Shown here: piece after piece, positions 6,502 through 14,462 of the stretch
Position numbering within the stretch: the stretch's first letter is position 1
Layout of the letters: every line of letters begins with the position of its first letter
IMG/VR virus record: IMGVR_UViG_3300042905_000049
Location: 1 to 34,698 of that record
Source of the DNA: a virus
Strand: one strand, 5' to 3'
DNA: 34,698 bases
Made by a program: the position numbers and the translations under genes
The notes under the pieces: generated by a model
Database searches by the model: none
Seen by the model: the letters and a program-made list of their open reading frames with translations, nothing else
Told to the model about the DNA's origin: nothing

Positions 6502-6978
6502 ATGGCAAATACACAAGCAATGACAACAAGTTTTATGGGTGAGTTAATGACCGCCACCCATAACTTTGGTACTGCCCCCGTTCGCGCAAGCGGCGCAACT
6601 GATGCGTTTAAAGCCGCCTTGTATTTAGCATCGGCTACGCAAAATGCTAGTACTACCGCCTATGGAACTTCCGGCGAAGTAACGGGCACTGGCTACTCTG
6701 CGGGCGGTGTTGCGGTTACATTTGGTACGCCCCCTACGGCCACTAACTCTTCTGTTACTGCGGGTGTTGCGTTTGTCACGCCTTCGGCCAGTATTACTTA
6801 CACGGGCGTGACGTTGGCTACAGCTTTTGATGCCGTATTGATCTACAACTCAACACAGGCTGACAAAGCTGTAAGCGTCCATACTTTTGGTTCACAGACA
6901 ATTACTGCTGGTACGTTTACTCTTACCATGCCTGCGAATACAACTTCGACTGCTTTGATTCGTCTGGCTACAACCTAA
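6502..6978 (+). CDS. Beta-rich virion protein, paralogue of the gene at 5871
   Basis: This 158-residue protein has a TAAGGAG ribosome site. It shares with the upstream paralogue a short N-terminal helix, a strand FKAALYLASATQN, the loop GEVTGTGYSAGGVAVTFG, a strand AVLIYNSTQADKAVSVHTFG and the end TSTALIRLATT. Ancestral duplication with the small acidic gene between the copies is likely. It is probably a structural beta-sandwich. Nothing more specific can be said. Confidence 0.76.
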   Translation: MANTQAMTTSFMGELMTATHNFGTAPVRASGATDAFKAALYLASATQNASTTAYGTSGEVTGTGYSAGGVAVTFGTPPTATNSSVTAGVAFVTPSASITYTGVTLATAFDAVLIYNSTQADKAVSVHTFGSQTITAGTFTLTMPANTTSTALIRLATT

Positions 6979-6983
6979 TAGGG

Positions 6984-7005
6984 CCGGTGGGGTAACTCAC
7001 CGGAG
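6984..7005 (+). promoter_or_regulatory. GNRA-capped hairpin over the ribosome site of the repeat protein
   Basis: CCGGTGGG (6984-6991) pairs with CTCACCGG (6996-7003): seven Watson-Crick pairs and one G-U pair, closed by the loop GTAA, a GNRA tetraloop. The last two bases of the stem are the first two of the GGAG Shine-Dalgarno (7002-7005) of the gene starting at 7011. No T-run follows, so a terminator is unlikely. It fits a translational control hairpin or an mRNA end-protecting structure. Confidence 0.65.
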
Positions 7006-7010
7006 TAGCC

Positions 7011-8087
7011 ATGTTCGGTATCTCCGCATTTGCCGAAGCGCCATTTGCCTCGCTTGCGGGGCAGACAGTAGTCGTTGCTCTTACCGGCGTCCAGGCATCT
7101 GGCGCGGTAGGAACAGTCACGAACGGCGGAGTCTCAGTCGCATTAACTGGAGTCCAAGCTACTGGCAATGTAGATACAGCAGCCCCAGTCATTACTGTTG
7201 AGATTTCTGGAGTTTTGGCTGCGGGTAGTGTAGGGTCAGTTTCTGTCTCTGTACCCATAGAGTTAACAGGCGTTTCAGCGACGGGCGAGGTAGGTACAGT
7301 TGTAGTTGAAAGCTCTTTAGCCCTTACGGGCGTATCCGCTACGGGTGAAGTTGGTACTGTCGTATATGCTGAAACTGATGCGCTGACAGGCGTAGCAGCC
7401 ACAGGAGCGGTTGGTTCTGTTACTGCTACTACGCTGTCTATAGAGTTGAATGGTGTCGCGGCTGTTGGCGCAGTTGGTACTGTAGATGTTACACAAACCG
7501 GCGCTGAGAATGGTGTATTAGGAATTGGTAGTGTAGGAACTGTTGGGACTGATATTTCAGTTGCACTGACTGGTGTTGAGGCTTCTGGCTCAGTTGGTAC
7601 AGTCATATTTTATGTTGTCATTGAACAGGCTTTGACAGGTGTCTCCGCAGAGGGGGCTGTTGGCTCAGTCGGAGGGGCTTCCGACAGGTCTGTGGCACTG
7701 TCTGGTGTTAGTGCTTCTGGAGGGCTTGGCACCGCCGGTGTTTTGCACGAGAATGCGCTTAATGCGGAAGGCGGCTGGGGTTCAGGTACATGGGGTGAGT
7801 ATGGTTGGGGTGAAGGCCCAGTTAATACAACGTTTATTAGTGGGCAAGTTGGTACAGTCATACCCGGCAAAGTAGCTGCCCTGACAGGTGTAGAAGCTAG
7901 AGGACTTCTTGGTACGTTTGGGGTTATTCACATCAATGGGCTATTGGGTGTGTTGGCGCAAGGATATGTTGGAAATGTTTCTAATTATTTCTGGACAACT
8001 ATTGATGACAATCAGATTCCGGACTGGCATAATATCAACGATTCCGATACCGCAAGTTGGGTATTGATTGAAACGGAAGATGCATGA
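7011..8087 (+). CDS. ALTGV-repeat virion protein
   Basis: This 358-residue protein is built from about 13 imperfect repeats of roughly 20 residues with the core ALTGVxAxGxVGTV (about residues 23-323). An aromatic, Gly-rich break (GGWGSGTWGEYGWGEG, near residue 255) interrupts them. An unrelated C-terminal block, WTTIDDNQIPDWHNINDSDT followed by a short acidic end, closes the protein. The repeats have the strand-turn rhythm of a beta-solenoid or stacked hairpins, as in phage fibre shafts. Two copies of the same repeat end the gene at 18491-18877. The role is probably a tail-associated fibre or spike, and the family has no named function known to me. A hairpin overlaps its ribosome site. Confidence 0.75.
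   Translation: MFGISAFAEAPFASLAGQTVVVALTGVQASGAVGTVTNGGVSVALTGVQATGNVDTAAPVITVEISGVLAAGSVGSVSVSVPIELTGVSATGEVGTVVVESSLALTGVSATGEVGTVVYAETDALTGVAATGAVGSVTATTLSIELNGVAAVGAVGTVDVTQTGAENGVLGIGSVGTVGTDISVALTGVEASGSVGTVIFYVVIEQALTGVSAEGAVGSVGGASDRSVALSGVSASGGLGTAGVLHENALNAEGGWGSGTWGEYGWGEGPVNTTFISGQVGTVIPGKVAALTGVEARGLLGTFGVIHINGLLGVLAQGYVGNVSNYFWTTIDDNQIPDWHNINDSDTASWVLIETEDA
7077..7979 (+). repeat. Tandem ALTGV coding repeats, about 13 copies of about 60 bp
   Basis: In-frame units encode ALTGVxAxGxVGTV with a variable linker of 4-9 residues. DNA copies have drifted, for example GGCGTTTCAGCGACGGGCGA near 7270 and GGCGTATCCGCTACGGGTGA near 7330, so the array is old but still selected at the protein level. 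One larger linker with Trp and Gly lies near 7770-7820. Confidence 0.85.
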
Positions 8088-8100
8088 GTAAGGATGCAAT

Positions 8101-8541
8101 ATGGCTCTAGTATTAGCTGATCGCGTTAAAGAAACCACTACCACGGCTGGTACGGGGACTATTACGCTTGACGGCGCAGCTACGGGCTTTCAATCTTTTG
8201 CTGTAATTGGTAATAGCAACACAACGTTTTATACGATTGCTGGGCAGACTAGCAACGAATGGGAAGTGGGTGTTGGTACATACACTTCTTCTGGTACTTT
8301 ACTGGCCCGCACTACGGTTTTATCTAATAGCGCAGGAACACAACCGTCGGCTCTATCATTCTCAGCCGGTACAAAAGATGTGTTTGTAACGTACCCATCA
8401 GAATACGCTGTAGCTTCTACTAATGAGGGTACAGCGGGTCAGTTGCTTACATCAAACGGTACGGGTGTAGCTCCTACATTCCAAACATCCACAGCAGCCT
8501 CAAAAGCGTATGCGCAAGCAATGCGTATCTTGGCTATTTAA
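8101..8541 (+). CDS. Tail-fibre-type beta module protein
   Basis: This 146-residue protein starts with MALVLADRVKETTTTAGTGT, continues with GFQSFAVIGNSNTTFYTIAG and NEWEVGVGTYTSSGTLLART, and has VFVTYPSEYAVAS. I recognise this as a recurring module in phage fibre and tail proteins, often fused to a larger protein. Here it is nearly free-standing, with an NEGTAGQLLTSNGTGVAPTF linker that in other phages leads into fibre trimerisation regions. It is likely a tail-fibre base or adsorption component. No catalytic residues are apparent. Confidence 0.78.
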   Translation: MALVLADRVKETTTTAGTGTITLDGAATGFQSFAVIGNSNTTFYTIAGQTSNEWEVGVGTYTSSGTLLARTTVLSNSAGTQPSALSFSAGTKDVFVTYPSEYAVASTNEGTAGQLLTSNGTGVAPTFQTSTAASKAYAQAMRILAI

Positions 8542-8550
8542 AGGAACGAT

Positions 8551-9150
8551 ATGGCAGTAACCAATTTCTCTCCTCTCCTTGGTCTGGCACTGCCGACCAC
8601 TGGAGACTTGTCTGGTACGTGGGGCACTACGGTTAATGACTCTATCACGAGCCTAATTGATTCGGCGGTTGCTGGTACGACTACGCTTTCAGCCGATGCA
8701 GATGTAACTCTTTCAACGACCAACGGCGCGGCTAACCAAGCACGTAATGCCATCATTTTGTGGACAGCCAGTAACGGCGCAACCACCCGGAACATCACGG
8801 CTCCAGCCCAGAGTAAAGCCTATTTGGTCATCAACGCTGGCACTGGCTCTATTGTTATTCGCGGCTCTGGCCCAACGACTGGCGTAACGGTCGCCTCTGG
8901 TACCCGTGCGTTAGTGGCGTGGAACGGCTCTGATTTTGTAAAGATTGTCAGCAACCCCGTTGTTCTTACCACTGATGTTTCTGGTATTCTTCCAGTAGCA
9001 AACGGAGGTACAGCTACAGCTACTCCAAGTTTGGTTCAAGGGTCAAACATTACCATCACAGGTACGTGGCCTAACCAAACTATTGCCGCTGCTGGTGGTG
9101 GCGTTTCTGCGGGCAAGTCTATTTCTTTTGCAATTGTTTTCGGTTTCTAA
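8551..9150 (+). CDS. Phage tail-fibre-like structural protein
   Basis: This 199-residue protein has an AAAGGAA ribosome site. The N-terminus (FSPLLGLALPTTGDLSGTWG, then TTVNDSITSLIDSAVAGTTT) is a motif I know from numerous phage structural proteins of fibre regions. A beta-rich middle follows, with ILWTASNGATTRNITAPAQ and AYLVINAGTGSIVIRG, then LPVANGGTATATPSLVQGSN and a Gly/Ala-rich tail ending in a hydrophobic strand. The VANGGT motif is common in tail-fibre shafts. Probably a fibre or fibre-connector protein; the partner is not evident. Confidence 0.76.
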   Translation: MAVTNFSPLLGLALPTTGDLSGTWGTTVNDSITSLIDSAVAGTTTLSADADVTLSTTNGAANQARNAIILWTASNGATTRNITAPAQSKAYLVINAGTGSIVIRGSGPTTGVTVASGTRALVAWNGSDFVKIVSNPVVLTTDVSGILPVANGGTATATPSLVQGSNITITGTWPNQTIAAAGGGVSAGKSISFAIVFGF

Positions 9151-9160
9151 GGAGCTATAA

Positions 9161-9535
9161 ATGGCCAATCCAAATATTGTCAACGTCACCGCCATTTATG
9201 GCACGACAACTTTTCTTGCACCCGCTAACACTACAGCCAACGTGCTGTTGTCAAATGCCGCATCTTCTGGTCTGGTCTTTAAGATCAATCAGATTGTGTG
9301 CGCAAACGTCACAGGCTCTGCGGCTAACGTCACAGTGAGCATTGATAACGCTGCCGCTGGCGCTGGTACAGATTTTCCAGTTGTGTCAGCAGTGTCTGTT
9401 CCAGCTAATGCGTCACTAATTGCAGTAGATAAGACTACGGCCATCTACTTGATGGAGAACCAATCTATCACTGTGACTAGCGGTACAAGCTCTGCTATCT
9501 CATATACTATTAGCTACGAATCTATCGCTTCTTAA
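9161..9535 (+). CDS. Small beta-rich phage protein
   Basis: This 124-residue protein has a CTAAGGAG ribosome site. It alternates hydrophobic and polar residues throughout (TTANVLLSNAASSGLVFKI, ANVTVSIDNAAAGAG, IYLMENQSITVTSGTSSAIS) and is predicted by eye to be all-beta. It is similar in style to the gene at 1179-1466 and to small adsorption-region proteins of environmental phages. No signal peptide or motif of known activity. The location just before the three adhesin genes suggests a tail-tip or fibre-connecting role. Confidence 0.72.
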   Translation: MANPNIVNVTAIYGTTTFLAPANTTANVLLSNAASSGLVFKINQIVCANVTGSAANVTVSIDNAAAGAGTDFPVVSAVSVPANASLIAVDKTTAIYLMENQSITVTSGTSSAISYTISYESIAS

Positions 9536-9548
9536 TCGGGGGTAACCC

Positions 9549-10628
9549 ATGTCGATGCGCTATCAAGCTGGTATTGTTTTACCGGGGTACAACGCTCTGA
9601 AGGTTGCTAACGCCCCAACGATTGGAACTGCTACATCTGCGAGTGGTACATCGGTGTCTGTAACTTTTACAGCGCCAGCTTGTACTGGTGGTGGAGCCAT
9701 TTCTGGATATACAGTTTTTGCAAATTGTGGAATTTATACGGCATCTGGCGCATCGTCACCCTTGGTAGTGACTGGATTAACTACTGGCACTGCGTACACA
9801 TTTAAAGCTATTGCTACAAACGCTTTTGGGCCAAGCTATCCCAGCGCGGCTAGCAATTCCGCGACTCCTATAGCGCAAGGACAAGACGCATACACATCTC
9901 CGGGTACATACTCATGGGTAGCCCCCGCTGGCGTAACTTCTGTATCAGTTGTCGTGGTGGGTATTGGTTCTCCCGGTGGCGGTGGAAATAGCTGTAACGG
10001 TGGTAGGGGTGGTAACGGAGCAGGGTTAGGTTACAAAAATAATTACACCGTTACTCCCGGTAGTTCATACTCTCTACGAGTTGCTGGGTGTGATGGCGTA
10101 GACAGTTTTTTTGTTTCTACTGCGGTAGTTAAGGGCGGTTCTGGTGGCGCTGGTGGGACTTATACAGGTGATGGTGGTGGTAATGGTGGAACAACAGGAA
10201 CCGTAGGTAGTTCCTCACCAAGTGGTGGCGGTGGCGCTGGTGGTTATTCTGGAAATGGCGGAAATTCTGTTAACGGCGGTTCTGGTGTTGCTCCAACAGC
10301 CCCTTCGGGCGGCGGCGGTGGCGCAGGGCAGTCAGGTTTTGGCCCTAATAACTGGGGCGCTGGTGGCGGCGGTGGCGTTGGATTATTGGGGCAAGGAAGC
10401 TGTGGCGTTGGTTCAGCGGGAGTGTCTGGTAATGGTGGCACTGGCGGTTCGGGCGGCTGTAGTGGTTCTGCTAGGTCTGGAGCCGTTGGCGGCGCTGGTG
10501 GAGGATATGGCGGTGGTGGAGGAGGAGGCGCTCAAGGCGCTGGTGGTGCTAAAGGCCCTGCCGCCGTGCGTATTATCTGGCCCGGCACAACTCGTTCATT
10601 CCCATCAACGAATACAGGAAACTTGTAA
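9549..10628 (+). CDS. Fibre/adhesin paralogue 1: FN3 plus glycine-rich domain
   Basis: This 359-residue protein has an N-terminal MSMRYQAGIVLPGYNAL segment, one fibronectin type III-like domain (about residues 20-110; NAPTIGTATSASG, VVTGLTTGTAYTFKAIATNA), and then a Gly-rich domain from about residue 113. That domain opens with AYTSPGTYSWVAPAGVTSVS, a start typical of phage glycine-rich adhesin domains. Long Gly runs with regular spacing could pack as polyglycine-II helices, as in the gp38-type adhesins of T-even relatives (known family, inferred here). The conserved end is VRIIWPGTTRSFPSTNTGNL. It is the first of three tandem paralogues; its stop overlaps the next ATG. Probable role: receptor binding. 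Confidence 0.8.
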   Translation: MSMRYQAGIVLPGYNALKVANAPTIGTATSASGTSVSVTFTAPACTGGGAISGYTVFANCGIYTASGASSPLVVTGLTTGTAYTFKAIATNAFGPSYPSAASNSATPIAQGQDAYTSPGTYSWVAPAGVTSVSVVVVGIGSPGGGGNSCNGGRGGNGAGLGYKNNYTVTPGSSYSLRVAGCDGVDSFFVSTAVVKGGSGGAGGTYTGDGGGNGGTTGTVGSSSPSGGGGAGGYSGNGGNSVNGGSGVAPTAPSGGGGGAGQSGFGPNNWGAGGGGGVGLLGQGSCGVGSAGVSGNGGTGGSGGCSGSARSGAVGGAGGGYGGGGGGGAQGAGGAKGPAAVRIIWPGTTRSFPSTNTGNL

Positions 10629-11848
10629 TGCCTAATTTCTCAGGAATCTGGACAGTCACCCAGCAGATGCAAGCAAAGGGTGCAAGTACATGGCCCGCAG
10701 TGCCGGGTGCGCCTACGATTGGTACAGCCACGGCGGGATCGTCTTTGTGTGCTTCAGTAACATTTACTGCGCCTGCTTGTACAGGTTACCCTTCTGGGGG
10801 TATTACGGGGTATCGTGTTATCTCAACTCCGGGCTGTTTATCAAACACTGGCGCATCTTCTCCAATTGTTGTGTCCGGTTTGACTGATGGCGCTTCTTAC
10901 ACATTTAAAGCCCAAGCAACAAATGCGGCTGGATATGGCCCATTGAGTGCGGCAAGTAATTCAATTACTGCGTCTAGCGCGGGTTCTTCAGCATACCTTA
11001 CTGCGGGCACATTTACTTTTGTAGTACCGTCAGGTGTTACTTCTGTATCCGCTGTGGTAGTTGGCGGTGGCGGTGGTGGAGCAGGATTAAATCCCGGCAA
11101 TCCATGTTTACCTTTCTACGGCCCTCCAAAAAGATACGGTGGTGGTGGCGGAAGTTTACGTTGGCAAAATAATATATCAGTTACGCCCGGTGAGTCTTTA
11201 ACTGTAGTAGTCGGAGGCGGCGGTAGTGGTGGCGCTAATGCTAGTGGTAGCGCAGGGGGTCAAAGTTATTTTATTTGTACTACTGGTGCTAGATTTGTAC
11301 GCGCACCGGGCGGTGCTGGTGGAACCCGGGGGGGTTCCCCAACTGCAAGAACTGGGGCTGGCACATCGGCGGGCACTGGTTCTGGGGGCGGCGGCTTTGG
11401 TGGTGGTAGTAGAAAAGGTACAGGATGTTTTTCTTGTAATGGTAATAGTGGCGGCGGCGGCGCTGGTGGCTATCAACCGTGTTGCGGAACTGCTGGATGT
11501 GGACAAGGCGCATCATCATTCTCCGCTGGCGCAAATGGTGCTTTTGGCGGTGGCGGTGGCGGCGGTGGATTTGGTAATACCTGCTGTACTCCCGGCGGCG
11601 GCGTTGGTGTTTTACTTGGACAAGGTTGTAGCGGCGCTGGCGGTTCTAGCGGTTCTGTGGCAGGTAAAGGCGGTTCTGGCGGCTGTAACGGTACAGGAAT
11701 TACCGGTGGTTTGTATGGTGGTGGCGGTTCTGGTACTGTATATAACCCCGGTTTTCAAAATGGTGGCCCCGGCGCACGAGGCGCAGTCCGTATTGTGTGG
11801 CCCGGAACGGTGCGTTCATACCCATCTACTTGCGTAGGAAGTCCATAA
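10628..11848 (+). CDS. Fibre/adhesin paralogue 2: FN3 plus glycine-rich domain, Cys-rich
   Basis: This 406-residue protein begins in a TAATG overlap. The N-terminal SGIWTVTQQMQAKGASTWP resembles the short virion-anchoring starts of related fibres. An FN3-like domain follows (about residues 27-117; GAPTIGTATAGSSLCASVTF), then a Gly-rich domain from about residue 121 with AYLTAGTFTFVVPSGVTSVS. Unlike the third paralogue, its glycine domain carries many cysteines (for example GCFSCNGNSGGGG, CCGTAGCGQG, NTCCTPGG), suggesting metal binding or disulfide variants at the tip. It ends AVRIVWPGTVRSYPS. Probable receptor-binding protein, differently specialised from its neighbours. Confidence 0.78.
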   Translation: MPNFSGIWTVTQQMQAKGASTWPAVPGAPTIGTATAGSSLCASVTFTAPACTGYPSGGITGYRVISTPGCLSNTGASSPIVVSGLTDGASYTFKAQATNAAGYGPLSAASNSITASSAGSSAYLTAGTFTFVVPSGVTSVSAVVVGGGGGGAGLNPGNPCLPFYGPPKRYGGGGGSLRWQNNISVTPGESLTVVVGGGGSGGANASGSAGGQSYFICTTGARFVRAPGGAGGTRGGSPTARTGAGTSAGTGSGGGGFGGGSRKGTGCFSCNGNSGGGGAGGYQPCCGTAGCGQGASSFSAGANGAFGGGGGGGGFGNTCCTPGGGVGVLLGQGCSGAGGSSGSVAGKGGSGGCNGTGITGGLYGGGGSGTVYNPGFQNGGPGARGAVRIVWPGTVRSYPSTCVGSP

Positions 11849-13218
11849 TGAGTATCAGACAATACCCCGGCGGTGTTATCACCAAGAACCCAACAGCCCC
11901 AACTACAACGGTAGCCAAGGGTATCTGGACGCTTGACCAAGCACAGAATTACATCAAGCAAGGCACTTGGCCTCGTAGTCCCGGTGCGCCTACGATTGGT
12001 ACAGCTACGGTTTCTGTGCTGACTGCATCCGTTCCTTTTACTGCACCCACTGACACGGGTAGCGTGGCTATTACGAATTACATTGCAACATCAACTCCCG
12101 GCGGTGTTACAGGTACAAGTGCATCTTCACCTATCAGCGTGACAGGCTTGTCTGCAAATACTTCTTACACATTTCAAGTTCAAGCGATTAACGGCGCGGG
12201 CACAGGCGGTCAAAGCGCGGCATCAAATAGCATAACAACAGCTAACGTGCCGGGCGCACCAACAATTGGTACAGCCACGGCTACTGGGTCTTCTACTGCG
12301 ACAGTTGCATATACTGCGCCAGCAAGTGATGGCGGTTCTGCAATTACGTTGTATACAGCTACATCATCACCCGGCGGCATTACAGGAACACTTGCAACAG
12401 CAGGTTCCGGGACAATTACTGTTTCTGGTTTAAGCCCAGTAACGGCTTATACATTTACTGTAACAGCTACTAACGCTATTGGCGTAAGTGCGGCAAGCGC
12501 GGCAAGTAATAGCATTACGACATCAGCCGCCGCAGGACAAGAAGCCTTTACAACATCTGGCACATACACATGGGTTGCTCCTACTGGAGTCACATCTGTA
12601 TCTGTAGTCGCTGTTGGTGGTGGTAAAAATAAGAGTGGTTGTACTTCTGGTGGCGGCGGCGGTGGCTTAGGATGGAAAAACAATGTAACTGTATCTCCCG
12701 GTACTGGCTATACAGTAGTTGCAGGTGCGCAAATGCAGGATTCATATCTTGTAGTTGGCGGGTCATCAGTAGCAATAGGCTACGGCGCTACTTCTGGAAA
12801 TGGTGGAGGTTTTTTTGGAGATGGCGGCGGTAATGGCGGTCAGGGCAACCAAGGCGGCGGCGGCGCTGGTGGCTATTCTGGTAATGGCGGCGCTGGTGGA
12901 AGTGGTGGCAGTGGTAGTAGTGGCAGTGGCGGCGGCGGCGGTGGAGGGCGTAATTTTGACGGTGAAGGCGGCGGCGGTGGCGGCGGCGTAGGTATTTTAG
13001 GGCAAGGGGCTAGTGGTGCTGGTAGTAGCACTGCTGGCGGTGGTGGTGGTTCAGGAGGAGAGTGCGGCGCAAACCCAGCTAGTAATGGACGCGGTGGCGC
13101 TTATGGTGGCGGTGCTGGTGGCAATGTATCAAACAATACTGGCGGTCGCGGAGCAGTGCGTATTATTTGGCCCGGCACAACTCGTCAATTCCCATCAACG
13201 AATACTGGTAATGTTTAA
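11848..13218 (+). CDS. Fibre/adhesin paralogue 3: two FN3 domains plus glycine-rich domain
   Basis: This 456-residue protein starts at the ATG overlapping the previous TAA; an in-frame opening 51 bases earlier lies inside that gene and is rejected. The N-terminus MSIRQYPGGVITKNPTAP leads to the anchor-like AKGIWTLDQAQNYIKQGTWP, then two FN3-like domains (about residues 44-131 and 135-226). The Gly-rich domain runs from about residue 232 (AFTTSGTYTWVAPTGVTSVS) to the end VRIIWPGTTRQFPSTNTGNV. DNA near the 3' end is almost identical to paralogue 1, a sign of recombination between copies. The extra FN3 would make this fibre longer. Probable receptor-binding protein. Confidence 0.8.
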   Translation: MSIRQYPGGVITKNPTAPTTTVAKGIWTLDQAQNYIKQGTWPRSPGAPTIGTATVSVLTASVPFTAPTDTGSVAITNYIATSTPGGVTGTSASSPISVTGLSANTSYTFQVQAINGAGTGGQSAASNSITTANVPGAPTIGTATATGSSTATVAYTAPASDGGSAITLYTATSSPGGITGTLATAGSGTITVSGLSPVTAYTFTVTATNAIGVSAASAASNSITTSAAAGQEAFTTSGTYTWVAPTGVTSVSVVAVGGGKNKSGCTSGGGGGGLGWKNNVTVSPGTGYTVVAGAQMQDSYLVVGGSSVAIGYGATSGNGGGFFGDGGGNGGQGNQGGGGAGGYSGNGGAGGSGGSGSSGSGGGGGGGRNFDGEGGGGGGGVGILGQGASGAGSSTAGGGGGSGGECGANPASNGRGGAYGGGAGGNVSNNTGGRGAVRIIWPGTTRQFPSTNTGNV

Positions 13219-13231
13219 TTAGGAGTAACAA

Positions 13232-13717
13232 ATGAACCTTTATATTGAAACTGAAAACGGCGTAATCAAGAATCACCCTGCTTTTGAGGACAACCTCATC
13301 CAAGCGTTTGGTGCAGTCCCCGCACACTGGGAACCATTCATTCGTGTTGAGCGTCCTACGCTTGGCGTGTACGAAGTTATGACCGCAGACGAACCCACCT
13401 ATGAAAAAGTAGATGGTGTCTGGACTGATGTTTGGGCGGTACGCGATATGACTGCCGAAGAAAAGACTGCCAAACAACAGGCTGTTATTACTACGTTCAA
13501 CTCTCGTGAGCAAGCTGAAAATTGGTCTGCATGGACTTTTGATGAAGTTATTTGCACGATGGTTCCCCCAATCCCACGTCCTGAACCTGTTGAAGGTAAA
13601 TTGGTAATGTGGTGTGGCGCAGACGCAAACTGGAAAGAAGCTCCAGCACGTCCTGTTGATGACAATCAATATAAATTCGATTTCCTTGCTTGGCAGTGGG
13701 TTCAGGTTGTAAACTGA
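13232..13717 (+). CDS. Tail-fibre-assembly-like protein
   Basis: This 161-residue protein has the ribosome site TTAGGAG. It has the segment PTYEKVDGVWTDVWAVRDMT followed by AEEKTAKQQA, in the style of tail-fibre assembly (Tfa) chaperones. An acidic C-terminal half contains PRPEPVEGKLVMWCGADANW, and a WQWVQVVN end. It lies directly after the adhesin genes, the usual place for a fibre chaperone. In several phages the Tfa protein stays on the fibre tip. It could also be a small virion-bound structural protein. Confidence 0.7.
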   Translation: MNLYIETENGVIKNHPAFEDNLIQAFGAVPAHWEPFIRVERPTLGVYEVMTADEPTYEKVDGVWTDVWAVRDMTAEEKTAKQQAVITTFNSREQAENWSAWTFDEVICTMVPPIPRPEPVEGKLVMWCGADANWKEAPARPVDDNQYKFDFLAWQWVQVVN

Positions 13718-13742
13718 TAGCCCAACCAACAAGGAGAGAACC

Positions 13743-14462
13743 ATGGCAAAGACCGCCACTAAGAAGTCAAAACAAAAAGTATGCAAAGCCGCTGAGTCAG
13801 TGGCTCAAGTTGTCCTACAAACACAGCTTCAAGTTGCGTATCACTTCCCGTGCCCTATTTACATTATTGAGCGGCCTGACTTCTTGGAGGCAGTTAATAC
13901 TGTCTCTGAGGAATTTCTCGACGTTGCTAAAAAAGAACGTGACTTAAACGAAATTTATCCTGTCTACATGACGCAAAACTTCTTTGGCGACCCTCGCATG
14001 GCAGGGTTCTCTGAGTTTGTCGGCGCTACTGCTTGGAACATTCTTAATGAGCAGGGCTACGCCATGCAGGACAAAGCGGTGCAGTTCACAGAGATGTGGA
14101 CACAAGAGCACCACAAGCACTCGGCAATGGACGCACACGTTCACGGCTTTGGTTCACAGATCGTAGGCTTTTACTTCCTTGAGACACCAGAAGATTGTTC
14201 TCGCGTAGTCTTTCATGATCCCCGTGCAGCCAAGGTGCAGATTGACTTACCAGAACAAAACATAAGTGCCGCAACACCTGCCAGCAAGATGATTAACTTC
14301 ACACCCAAACCCGGTATGATGATTTTTGCTAACTCATGGTTGATGCACTCGTTTACACGCCATGCGGCAGAGTTGCCAATTAAGTTTGTGCACTTTAACT
14401 TAACCGTGATTCACCAGCCACAACAGGCTTGCAACATTCCTCCAGCGGCTGAAATTGTATGA
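13743..14462 (+). CDS. Putative 2OG-Fe(II) oxygenase (PF13759-like)
   Basis: This 239-residue protein has an AAGGAG ribosome site. After a Lys-rich N-terminal 20 residues comes a cupin-like double-stranded beta-helix pattern: HVHG (His132 and His134) before SQIVGFYFLETPEDCSRV, then VFHDPRAAKVQ, and PKPGMMIFANSWLMHSF with His202. These would give the iron-binding histidines. The FANSWLMHSF...HFNLT ending is that of the putative 2OG-Fe(II) oxygenase family. The usual Arg of the RISLSFN segment is a Lys in PIKFVHFN, so co-substrate binding may differ. The substrate is unknown; modification of a protein, nucleic acid or host product are options. The stop overlaps the next start as ATGA. Confidence 0.8.
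   Translation: MAKTATKKSKQKVCKAAESVAQVVLQTQLQVAYHFPCPIYIIERPDFLEAVNTVSEEFLDVAKKERDLNEIYPVYMTQNFFGDPRMAGFSEFVGATAWNILNEQGYAMQDKAVQFTEMWTQEHHKHSAMDAHVHGFGSQIVGFYFLETPEDCSRVVFHDPRAAKVQIDLPEQNISAATPASKMINFTPKPGMMIFANSWLMHSFTRHAAELPIKFVHFNLTVIHQPQQACNIPPAAEIV

Noticed and set aside
6984-7003. Hairpin before the ALTGV-repeat gene as a terminator
   Set aside because: No T-run follows the stem, and the ribosome site begins within it.
6968-7870. Long minus-strand open frames opposite the ALTGV-repeat gene
   Set aside because: They mirror the repeats of the plus-strand gene, encode Pro/Thr/Val-rich repeats without ribosome sites, and conflict with the plus-strand gene order.
10222-11837. Additional plus-strand frames inside the glycine-rich adhesin genes
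   Set aside because: They are shadows created by GGT/GGC-rich DNA; the translations are Val/Ala-rich low-complexity sequence with no start context.
11797-11848. Upstream start for the third adhesin
   Set aside because: It lies within the previous gene; the ATG at 11848 forms the same TAATG overlap as the preceding pair and begins a recognisable fibre N-terminus.
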